Shown here piece by piece: positions 14,001 to 25,028 of a stretch of DNA of 64,000 bases. The DNA is from Bagarius yarrelli (taxonomy: Eukaryota; Chordata; Actinopteri; Siluriformes; Sisoridae). Position 1 is the first letter of the stretch. Each line of letters starts with the position of its first letter. The stretch is from positions 315,001-379,000 of the forward strand of contig VCAZ01000005.1 of assembly GCA_005784505.1 (NCBI GenBank), in the 5' to 3' direction. The notes below the pieces were generated by a model that ran no database searches, was not told the origin of the DNA, and saw nothing but the letters and a program-made list of their open reading frames with translations. Position numbers and translations under genes: made by a program.

Positions 14001-15835
14001 CAATGATTGCATAGACAGGCATTGAGGTGAAGAACTTTCTCCAGGGCGTCTTAAATTTCTGAGTGTAGAAATTTTACACTGATTAAACACAGGCCTATTT
14101 CTGCTTCTCACATAATATCGATATTTATGTAATAAATCATGCATACATCAGGTGCTCACTGCAAAAAAAGCTTTTTAAAGAAACCTTTGCCAAGGACTAG
14201 TCAATATTTAATTGTTTCTCAACCTTCTGCTCTGTGGAAAGGGTGACATTAAGAAAAAGTCAAATTGTAAATAGCAGCAATGTTTGCTCTTCTAACGCAC
14301 CTGAAAATCAACTGAATTTTAGCATTTGTTAGACACTTACTTACAATCACAGAAGAAACTGATTACCACCAATCCATACTTTATAAACAGTTAACTTAAC
14401 TTAAAGGCAACTATGTGTTAATTTTAATAGTCAATCACACTCTCTAATTATATTGCCTCCAGTATGTCCAGTATGCAAAGGACAGAAAAGACACAAAGAA
14501 GCACACTTTATTATGAGTAACGACTGAAAGAATTTTCTCTCTTTCTCTGTTTTTCCCATGGAAAGAGCTGTACTGTAAAAAAAACCATTATTATATTCCT
14601 TACCTCAGCAGGGCCCAGAAGCTTAGCACTCTCTCCAATACTTTCCTCAATGTAGCAGCGCTCCTCATCTGTAATTGTAGGATGTTCAGCAGGACTCTCA
14701 TAGGACACCAAGATCCAGAACATGTACCAGACGAGACCAAAACACCCTAAAGCAAAAGATAACATAGAAGTAAAGAATCAGTTGTGGGGTTTTTTTTTTT
14801 TAAATTATTATTGTGGTGCTCTCTGAATGGTTGAGTGAATCGCTATGACTGGCACATAGTGTCAGTATGAGGACAGATCCATGGAAACATCAGAGGAAAA
14901 ATCAATACAGTGTCAAATAATAACCCATACTGTGGTTACAGCTCAAAGACTGTAGAAAGACAGACACATTTTTTTATTCAGGTCAAATCTATGTATATAT
15001 GAATATATTGTGCTTCTAAATTATTTACATACAATGTTACACAGTGTCTTTTGTAATATCATTAAACTTACCATAGACATAGAAGACAGAGGACCAGCCA
15101 GTGTACTGCACCAGGATCCCAGCCAGAGGCATAGCCACGACTGCACCAGCATAGGATCCTAAAAAGGGGGGAAAAAATTATATCATATATTGATTTCTGT
15201 AAAATAAGAGAGGAATTTCTATTTGTGGATAGCATATGATAACACGATTGGAAAGGAAGCATCTTTTTGTGGCATAAGCTGCAAAGACCAGTTACACAAG
15301 CCATGCTGGAAAATGGCCCAATGAATTCTCACTTTCATAAACACATGGCTTTTCTATTAGCTTCAACATAGTTACTAAATAAAACACTAGAAATTGACTA
15401 AATATTCTGTGATCATGTGAATACAGTCAGCTGGGTTTTTTAGAGTGTGATTTGTAAACAAAGTGTGAACAGAGAAAGCATAATTCTGAATAAGGGCTAT
15501 GTACTGTTGTGCATGAAATGTGAACTCCACAGAACACCCATGTAAAATGCTAATAAATGACTGCTTTTTAGGCCTGGTGCCTGCCAACCATAGAAGGGTG
15601 GGCAGACAGGTATCCCAGGTGGGCAATTTTTAAGGAGATAGACAATTTAACTAATTAAATAGTGAAATATCGTTGTAATAATATTCTTGCTTGGGCTTGG
15701 TAAAGAAGACAGGAACTGGGGTGGGTGGATGGATGGATGGATGGATGGATGGATGGATGGATGGATAGATGGATAGATGGATGGATAGATGGATAGATGG
15801 ATAGATAGATAGATGGATGGATAGATGGATAGATG

Positions 15836-15902
<67 letters not shown>

Positions 15903-18900
15903 TGATTGATTGATTTTATTTTTGGTAGATTTTATAGTGGGAGTCTTTTTCCGGGGTGATATTCTGTGTCAGCTTCTCTGTAAGCCGGCTTGCCGAGCGA
16001 ATTTAGACCACATCGTTAGTTACAGCCAATCAAAAAATGTATGGTCAGGGATATTTACCCTCTTCCTTTAAACTTCTCAACACAGAGCTCACCTTATACT
16101 GCTTTTATCAAATCACAAATTGTACAAAAAGAAAATTAAAACATATATTTGTATACCACTGTCTTCACCAAATTCTAATTGGATGGGCAAGACAGGTGTT
16201 TGGTTGTGCTTAGCCGGCCCTGCTGCATTCACTGAATCATTTATCTTTAGCATCTTGGTCAGAAATATAACATGTATCTATACCTAGAAGCATATTTATA
16301 GTAGCAGTTTAATCGATTATCATGTTTTTGCAAGGTGGAAGAATGATAGGTGACACAAAGGAAACCCGCATGCACACATGCATGAACATGTAAAACTACA
16401 CACAGACAAAAACCTGATCTCAGGGTTTAAACCAAACAGCCTGCTTTACACTGCACCACCTATTCGTGTCCTAGTGTATACCATTGATATAAAAATATGT
16501 GAATGTACATAAGCACCTAAAAACGGACAGATCATTCCTTAAAAGAAACAAACTGTAAAAGGGTTATAGATAAACCTTCTGTTATAAAAGAATAGTGCAT
16601 AAGACTACAAAAAACAGCTGAGAGTCATCTTAACAGTTGATGGCTAAGTGATGGAAATATACTCACTTTTAAGTGAATAACAGATATAAAACCATTGTAA
16701 AGATGAAATAGCCATTCCTGAGAAACAAGCAACAACAGCACATTTGTAATTGTTTGGATTAATTTTTCTTTGCTTACCACAAAAGGAGGTGGTGGCCAAG
16801 CGACTTCTCTCCAGAGGTGGAGCCCATTTACTCCAAATCCCATGGCACGCTGGGTATGTCACGCCCTGCCACACAATTGTATTATACTAGTCATAAGAGA
16901 TGAATACATTTAAACATTTAGATGTATGCATTGTAAAATTATTCTAAAAACATTTTAACCTCTTTAGTGTCTGGATAAAATTCTTGTCAAAGATTCTCCT
17001 AATGACACATTAACAATAGCCATTAAGTTTTACACTTAATACTAAGTATAGTAACAAGTATCACTACTTCATGTACTTTATAACTCTGGTTTTAAATATC
17101 AGACTTAAGGCCGCCTATTGGATCTAATTAAGTTATCAGGATATGAGCATGCAGTAACCAAATAAGTAAATGAATAAACTCTTGTTAGTCGAAACAAATA
17201 AATATATAATTATATAAATAAATAAATAAATAAATATGCTCGTGTTAGCATATATATCATGCTTCCATACTATATAGTAGGTGAATCCTTAGTATGTGAA
17301 TTACAGTACGCGAAAAGTTCCCGGATGATCTATTACTCTCGCTCGGGTTTTGAAATATACATCCGACGTTCATTTTACTTTCCCATGAGGCCGCGGGAGA
17401 GGCGACTCGTCATATGCGGAAGTGACAGGAAAGCGGCGACGCGATACATTTTAGAGTACATTAATTACTTTTAACATACTTTAACATTGTTATCTGTAGT
17501 TTAAATTGCACTTTTTTGACATCATTAAAGTTAAACTAACTCGCTTTAAATTCTGGCCTCGTATGACGTCGTATGTCACGTGTCAATATCAAAATAGCGG
17601 ATATAGTACATCCGAATTTCATTCATATTACATGTAACCCATACTATAAAGAACATCCTTTTACTTAAATATTAAGTACATACTTAATTAGTATGCGATT
17701 TGGGACTAAGCCATATTTTCTTATTTATCACCTGTGATCATTCTTATAGACTATACACTATAAGAATGTCTATAAAAAAAATTCTAAAAGACTATATCTT
17801 CCTATAGTACTTATATCAAGTACAAAATTATTACCACCTTATTAAAGCTATTATAAAAGACTAATATTTATATTTTAACCATACAAACCATTTTTGGGGG
17901 TAAATTATTTTACTTTCATCAGCACGTGACAATAATTATAAGCTGTAGGTTGGCAAAATACTTTGTGTTGTTTTAATGGTGGTGCAATAATTTAACTTTG
18001 ATCTTTGGTTTGCTTTCAACATTTTTCTTGCTCTCTAGGGGTGTCAGTACGCTCCTGGCAAATACAAAGTTAGAATTTATGTGTTTGATCGTGTTTCTAG
18101 TCACTGAAGACCCTGTTACTGTATTTTACTGTCGGGTAATGTCACTTTTCACGTGTAGCCTGCTCACCTCCACGAGCCCCTGCAATATCCTGACGAATAT
18201 GACGCAGCCGTAGTGCACGCGCGCAGCGGACGGGATGAACATGTTGAGGGTGGAGGTGAGAACGATGGCCGCCCCGAACACTCTGACAAACAGAAACACA
18301 CCTTCACCTTAATACAGTTACAACGAAAATATTTGTAAAAATAAAAAAAAAAAATGCAAAAACATTAAAATAAAATTCTGTACTCTTTGTTCTATAATAC
18401 GATACAGCGTATTATAAATACAATCTATGTCTATATTTATGCTTTATTTTTACATATTCTTCTGTATTTACTTTCATTTCAATCTTTTATAGGAAACTTC
18501 TTGCTAGACTGAATTTTGAAGAGGACATTCAATAAAAAAAAATTCAATTCATTAAATTACATTGAGCAACAAAACGTCGAAAATGTGTCAAAAACGTTTA
18601 GTCGCCTATAAATCTAATAGATTTCTACACAGATGTTCCTGTCAGCTTTTGCAGGTTTGTTTTGTCAGGTATTAATACACGCTTAGGGAAAAAAGACTAT
18701 AAAATAATTTCCATCTCAGTACTGCATATGTAATTTGAAGGGGCATGAGTAAGCTCTTAGTAAGTACACACACACACACACACACTGAACGGATTAGACA
18801 CGGTGTTCCCCCGGGATCTCATTAAACAGGTGGAGAAAGCCAAAGCCTACTTCCCCTTGTGTGTTCTGTCACCAAGCCAAGGGCAATGTCCCGCTACAAT

Positions 18901-20788
18901 TAACGGTCTGATTAAAAAAAACTTAACTGTAGGACATGCAAGCGATTTTCATTGAAATATTATTTATTATATATTTTCCCTTTTTATCAATAACTAGACA
19001 ACTGACTACAGGATATGTAACATAAATTGAAACGAAACAGAAAACAAGATGTCAGATTTACCTGTTGGCTGCTAATCGCGAAGATATGTACCCTCCTGGG
19101 ATTTGGGTTACTATATAACCCCAGAAAAATGAGCCGTGGATCATTCCCACTGTCTCCGGGTCCCAGTTAAATTTGGCTTTCTGAGAAACAGATGTAGTAG
19201 ATGTAGTTAATAGAGAATAATAATAATTTAAAAAACGAATTTTATTTTATTATTATTATTATAACAATTATTTAAAAAAATAATAATAAAAAATATAATT
19301 TCACATAATTAAAGTTTCATTAATGCATAGATGGAGATACGAGCTTATACTAATCAGGAAGTTAAAGAATATTGAAATATATATCTATATAGAAAATAAT
19401 TACATGATTATTAGGGATGTTTTACAAGGTAAATTTTGGCAGAGTTTCTTTTTTTCTTTTTACCCTTTTTAACATTTTAGGTTAATATTTAAGTCAGTTG
19501 AAGGCCGAAATGCCCTCGTAGGGATAGAAAGCGTGTGTGTGTTTGTGCGCGCAGAAGGAGGGAACCACATGACGTAACACGATGAAGAAAATAAATTTCG
19601 TACACGTAACACCTATGAAAAAACTCCACGCGCCCGCACCTCTTTGATGATGATTTTGCCGTTCTCGTGAATGGTGCTGTTGTTCACCATGCTCACGATG
19701 GCCACGCCCAAATTGCACCGAATCCCGAAAGAGATGCAGAAACCGAGGCCGCTCATGATGGCGATGATATAGCGGCGCGGGAGACCAAAGCACGTGCAGT
19801 CACATAAGGGCGTCTTCCTCTCACTACTCTGCGCCGGTCGGCCATCTTCCGTTAATTCAATATTCTCCCCAGGTTTCTGCCTCTTCTCTAACACCCTATA
19901 AAACAAACAAAAAAAACACTTTACCAAACAAACTTGGTAAAATTGCATAGACCCTATTTTAAGTGCAAACATGAAAACAAAAATGGTAAATTAACCACTG
20001 AATTCCCTGGTTTAGATCAAATAATATAGACGTCAATCAAATTATACTTTTATTATCTTTTTATTATTTTTTTCAATCGAATTTTTATTTTTTTAAACTC
20101 GCATACAAGTCTTGTGGCACCACTTTAAAGTCTAGTGGCATTTATCTTACAGGCCTTCTTAATCATGACTGTTAAAATATTGTTCAGCTAAATTCACAAA
20201 TTATTTAGTGTGAATAAATTATTGTTAACGCCAAAATCCTAATGCTAAAATCCTGAATGGCGAAGAATTCATCCAGAGCGCAAAAGCCCTCATCCGTCTC
20301 TCCTGTACCGCAATGCAGCATTTCGTTCACCTTCGCCCTTATTTGCATTCATACAAGCTTCAGATTTTCAATTTATAACAACATCGACAAATAAAAATAA
20401 TATTTCATTTTTAAATGTTAGTATTACTATTACATGCAAAAAAACCGGTGTTTTTTCAGTATTTGGCTACTATTAAAACTGATGACATATGAAACCATGA
20501 AGGCAGTTTAGTCACCCAAATAAAGAAAATCTGTTTGCAGACTAATTTCGATTACACAGCTGGAAAACACACATTTTAACATTTGTTTTGCATTGTGCTG
20601 TTTTTGCAATAAGCGTAAATCGGTAAACTGAAGGAATGTCATATCTTTAAATGTTTGTCGTTTAATTCAAGGTTTCGGAATCGATTTTTGCGTCTGGTAA
20701 TAAAAAAAACAGTGTCACGAGAGACTCTTTTTAATTAAATAATCGAACAAAAATTGGATTTTGAAAATACACAAAATTTGTCATCTCT

Positions 20789-20857
<69 letters not shown>

Positions 20858-21452
20858 AATATATATATATGTATCTATATCTATATATATATATTATATA
20901 TATATATTTACAAACACGTACATATATTTATATATGCCTGCATTTGTTTGCACACATACATTGAATATAATCTTTTCTTGAAATATATCCATTAAAAAAT
21001 ATTCTTTTTTTTATTTAAAGAGCTCTAACTGGGCTCTGAAAAGGTGACTCCCAGGGGAATTCTCTCGTTAACGATTACAATTCAATCAGCTTTTCTCTCA
21101 CACAAAATTACTTGAAAATCACTTCCACATGCTTAACATTTCACTCTGGATTTTTTATTACACACACACACACACACACACACCATACACCTTTATACAT
21201 CTGCGTGACTGTGTTACCAATGTGCTTTTGTAAAAAGTCGTGACCAATTTTTTTTTTCATGAATTATAGAGTTGTTTAACATGATTTTTGCGGATTCGTC
21301 GAATATTACGACAATGCAATGAAAAGCGTTCCTGATGGAACTAAAAACAGGATTATTTAAGCTTACTTGTACATATGACCCAGTGTCTTCCCTGCTAGCT
21401 GCTTGAACCCCTCTTTGCTGGGCACAAAACCGGGCTCCTTAGGAGTATCCAT
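11012..21452 (-). CDS. slc17a6: Vesicular glutamate transporter 2 (VGLUT2), complete, 12 coding exons
   Basis: The product loads cytosolic glutamate into synaptic vesicles, driven mainly by membrane potential; it is a 12-helix MFS protein of the SLC17 family. Coding exons in transcript order: 21452-21367, 19895-19640, 19180-19062, 18282-18168, 16865-16778, 15158-15072, 14746-14604, 14058-13909, 13420-13288, 12834-12724, 11733-11606, 11353-11012 (TAA stop). All junctions are GT..AG, phases are consistent, and the sum is 585 aa (human VGLUT2 is 582). Residues known to be needed for transport are present: R88 in GIRCNLG, H129 in GMIHGSFFWG, R185 and E192 in VRILQGLVEG, R323 in ANFCRSWTF. The family signature CDCTCFGLPRRYIIAIMSGL lies in exon 2. 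The tail containing QPWADPEQTSEEKCGF is VGLUT2-like rather than VGLUT1 or 3. The start has a strong context (G at -3, G at +4). Which teleost duplicate (a or b) it is was not resolved. It lies downstream of ano5 in the same orientation, as in human. Confidence 0.97.
15722..15914. repeat. Long compound (GATG)n/(GATA)n microsatellite in slc17a6 intron 5
   Basis: About 190 bp of tetranucleotide repeat. It begins as pure GGAT units, passes through a mixed GGAT/AGAT zone, becomes a pure AGAT block of about 15 units (15837-15900), and ends with ATTG units. The ordered change from one unit to another suggests directional expansion. It lies between exons 5 and 6 of slc17a6. Confidence 0.95.
17250..17712. 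mobile_element. CpG-bearing non-autonomous DNA-transposon-like repeat in slc17a6 intron 4
   Basis: The block starts near an ATACTATATAGTAGG motif and ends with TAGTATGCGATTTGGGACTA. This kind of terminus is widespread in teleost genomes. It contains a CpG-dense core (17340-17440), in contrast to the AT-rich intron around it. A related end-like motif (a run of short AGTACACTA-type words) occurs near 52500-52570. No transposase frame is present. The family was not assigned. Confidence 0.5.
20791..20905. repeat. (CT)n-(AT)n compound microsatellite in slc17a6 intron 1
   Basis: About 17 CT dinucleotides (20791-20825) run directly into an interrupted AT/ATATATGT tract to about 20905. The AT part is self-complementary and could form hairpins or cruciforms. 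Confidence 0.95.
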
Positions 21453-22300
21453 GTCCAAAGATAATAATCCCTCGTTTTCTTTTCGTTAGTGTGTTAAAGT
21501 TTCATATCACGGACGAGCTGGTCGGACATATCGGACAGACACCGAGCAGATCTGTGACTGAGTCGGACAGATAGCTGAAGAAACACGACGTCGTTCCTCA
21601 GAAACGAAAAGTGGAAAAAAACACCTATATATTACAGGTGCAATCAGGAGTGCGCTGGTTCTCTGTGTTCGGAATGATGAACTCGCTTTTCTTTCGCACC
21701 GTGAGCGTTTTCACTGCCATCTCGGTGTGAGCCAATACATTTAATGGTCACGTCAAACCCACGACTGATTTTTTTAGAACTGAAAAAAAGTTTGATGTAA
21801 CATAAAAAAATAATCTACATAGACAACAAATACAGTGATCTGTCTGAAGGAAAGTTTCCGTTATGTCTTATCTGCAGGACGGAAACCGCTTTCAGGACCA
21901 AGGTCAGCGATACGGCGCGTGCTGCCCGTCGCTTATGCACCGGAGCGCGCGCTACAATCTAGACAGCACCCCTCCTTCTCCCCCCCCCTTCCTCCACACA
22001 CGCCAATCTGCCCACTTTAAATGGGAGGGGTTAGCCATCACGGGCAACACTCGCAATCTCTTCATTTTTAAACATCCCGGCAGATTTTTTTGGGGAACTG
22101 CATGAATGCGACTAAAAGGCCTTTTTTTAAAAAAAAAAAACAGGTGCACATCTGCGGGTACATAGTTGTGTATTCGGTCTCCCTGGTTGTTTATTGTATA
22201 AAAGGCCAGACGAGCCTCCTGGGGGCGGTGCTATGGAAACCGAATGAAGAGAGTTTCCCCCTCCGAGATCTTGCCTCTGTGGTCGCAAAAATGTATTAAT
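21453..22300 (-). promoter_or_regulatory. Upstream region of slc17a6: probable 5' UTR and promoter
   Basis: This is the region immediately 5' of the slc17a6 start and is richer in G+C and CpG than its surroundings (notably 21840-22030 and 22180-22290). An inverted CACCT/AGGTG pair surrounds a TATATA core at 21623-21641, about 175 bp upstream of the ATG on the minus strand. That could be a TATA element with flanking E-box/ZEB-type sites. A TATAAAAG on the plus strand at 22197-22204, with a GGGGGCGG GC box at 22221-22228, faces the other way. The TSS position is unknown and all motif calls are inference. Confidence 0.4.
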
Positions 22301-22636
22301 AATTAAAGCACAGCGTAGCAAAGCGTCTCCATGTCTGCAGATGTGTGAAAGGAGAACAAATGTGAATATGCATCTGCAAAGAAAGAGACTGACGGCGTTA
22401 ATAAAGCAATGCAGCTGCTGCACGTTTGGTGCATTTGTCTCCAAAGCACCAAGATGATCATAAATAGCCTTTAAAATGAAAGACTTTACATGTAGTAAAA
22501 GTCTCCAATTTAGATTTTATATAGACAAAGATTATAAATCATAGATTAAAACACACAGACATAAAACTACATAGTTATTACAAAGAAAGCCATTAAATGC
22601 AGCAAACAGGTAGTTGAGCCAGCTGTATGTAAGCGT

Positions 22637-22655
22637 GTGGCGCCATCTGGAGGAC
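22637..22655 (-). promoter_or_regulatory. CTCF-like motif between slc17a6 and ano5
   Basis: GTGGCGCCATCTGGAGGAC, read on the minus strand as CCTCCAGATGGCGCCAC, fits the CTCF core well. It sits about 1.2 kb upstream of the slc17a6 start. A TGCGCATGCAC word (NRF1-like) follows at about 22662. By-eye call. Confidence 0.45.
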
Positions 22656-22659
22656 ATCC

Positions 22660-24068
22660 TATGCGCATGCACACAAAGTACATTGGCGCATCTGCTTCTC
22701 TGACCTAACCTACCTGCCTAACGACGTAGAATTACTATTTCCATCAAATTATATCCAATTTGGCACACATCATCTCGAACGCAAAAGAAGTTTTGTTATA
22801 TAAAAAAATTTGGAATGGTTTATTTAGGTCAAGAAACTCAAGGGGCACAAGTTTACAAATTAAATGGCTGAATAGCACTATTAAAACAAAAAGAAAAACT
22901 ATGGATACAAAATTTGCCCCAAAGTATACAGATACAGCAGCCCAAAGCTTCCTGAGAAGTTCTTACTTCAAGATAAGGGGTTTATATTTCTTCAAATTAA
23001 ACTCGCATTTAGCAGAGGACAGTCTTTTTCTCTCCAAGAAGATTTGAGTCACATTAATTATCCATCAGCAACAAAAAAAACCCAAACAAAATAATCTTTA
23101 AAATAAATCAGACGTACGTCAAAGTGATGTAATACACAACTGCAGGTATATGCGAAGACAGTTTAATATCATACACATATCATTTTACAAAATCATGTAG
23201 CCAATAAATAAAATTAACAAAATGGCTAAAGGAGTGTCTAAAGAATTGTAATAAGAAAATGTAACAGTACAACAATAAATGACATGAAAAAACATCTTTT
23301 TTCTACTAAATTACTAAATTCTGTAACGATTTTGGTATTTTACAGTCTTGTTATTCTCCAAGGCTTACAAACTGCAAAAAACACCAAACAAAAACATAAA
23401 CTATACATGATTAAATGCAAGTCATGATATGGAAAAGCGTTGAATATTTAAAACATCTCTAAATTCTAATTCTTCATTGCTTCTGCTTAAACAGCTGTAA
23501 AATCTTGAGCCTTTCAAGATTTAGTTTTTTATTTCTGTCCAGAAGTAAACATGGCACTTCGTGAATGCTACGTGCCTGGCTAATATTTTAGATTTATTTA
23601 AAAGCGTTACATGTTATTAAGTAGGTGTTTAATAAAAACAAATCTTATATATTTTTGGTTTCTAATCACTAACATTGAACCTGCACCATTAGATTTAGTG
23701 TACATATAAACCATAGTATTTCTTTTTCTAGGGTAGACATCTCTCACTATCTATCTCTCTCTCTCTCTCTCTCTCTAGCTCTATAAACATATTGTAGTGC
23801 AATATATTTACTAAAAGAGCTTTTTAGTAAAAGTCAGGCTCCAAATATTTAGTGTAATCATGTAGTCGTTTCCGTGTGTTTGAACATCTTAACAGATTTA
23901 ACAGTTAAATCAACTGTTTAATGTAAATGTACATATTGCACGAATCGTTCCACCATCCCCTTGGAACAAGGTAGGTCTGCCTCAAGACATTTCTCTGTTC
24001 CGGCACCAAGACGGTGGAATAAACTTCCAATCAATGTCAGAACAGAAGAGATACTGGCTGTCTTCAAG

Positions 24069-24111
<43 letters not shown>

Positions 24112-25028
24112 GATAATAATAATAATAATAATATCTATTCAGCTCTTTCAACAGTTTTTTGTGGTTGTTCCACTTTGATTTGTGAACTATTGTACCAGTA
24201 CTGAGCTGTTCAATGATGCACTTTGTAAATCATGTGCATCTTTCTGGACAAGAGCTAATGTAAAAATAAATGTAAATGTCCACAACTCACCTCACCCCGA
24301 GTACATATACTAAAATGCCCTATCATTGTGTTTACAAAATAACACTATGTTATAGGAAAGCAACATTTTGCAGAGTACATCCTGACAGACTTCTCCTGTG
24401 ATTGTTATAGCAGTGTTTGGATGGAAATCATACTCAAAAAGCATTTGAGTACAGGACAGTAATTTAAAAATGAGAGCTTGGGGACGGAATGTAGTTATAG
24501 AAAAGACAAACCAGCAGAACTCTTGCATCTGAACAGAAATAAAAACCATATAGTGCAACCTGTCTGGGCGAACGCACCTGGAAATTGAGGATTAATATTA
24601 AATAACACGTGTATTTAAAGGAATTTTAAACAAACTATCAAATAAACAGACTTAAATGTTCACATTTTACTTTACGGGGAAAACAAACAGCCGCTTTCAA
24701 GTGCCGTTTAAGTCATGTAATCCGCCGAACATCGTGCATTTCACAGCCGTCACAAATACTGCCAGAGCTCTGCATGCTTGGGAGACATGTGTCGTCGGAG
24801 TGCACTGTGAACAAGAGTAAAAAACAGACAGCAGAAAAGCCTCCAGATCACATCTCAGCGTCATTTTCCTCTTTATGAACAGACAGTCAGTTTCTCAATA
24901 TTCCAGGAGAGATTAGGCTACAGGCAGGCTAGCTCTTTCGATTCAACATGCACGGCTTGGTGTTGCTTATACTTCAGACACTTATGACTGGTTGGCACCC
25001 TTTGAAGCTGCTGCAGACTCAAAGCTTC
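22660..25028. other. slc17a6-ano5 intergenic region and ano5 3' UTR: no other gene seen
   Basis: AT-rich. It contains (CT)n at 23743-23776 and the LINE remnant with (AAT)n at 23935-24285. The ano5 3' UTR starts at 25028 and runs towards lower coordinates; I could not locate a convincing poly(A) signal near the stop. A 95-codon frame at 22760-23047 is unsupported. Confidence 0.5.
23935..24285 (+). mobile_element. LINE ORF2 C-terminal remnant with a nested (AAT)n tract
   Basis: Plus-strand reading of about 23970-24070 gives RHFSVPAPRRWNKLP followed by INVRTEEILAVFK. This matches the conserved last part of ORF2 in L2/CR1-type fish LINEs (pattern: S-V-x-A-P-x-x-W-N-x-L-P). It is interrupted by (AAT)n at 24069-24132. 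The downstream part ends in the AAATGTAAATG tail typical of these repeats. It lies between ano5 and slc17a6 and is inactive. Confidence 0.65.

Noticed and set aside
22760..23047. 95-residue plus-strand ORF
   Set aside because: Lys/Ser-rich, in AT-rich DNA, with no recognised family, promoter or splice support.
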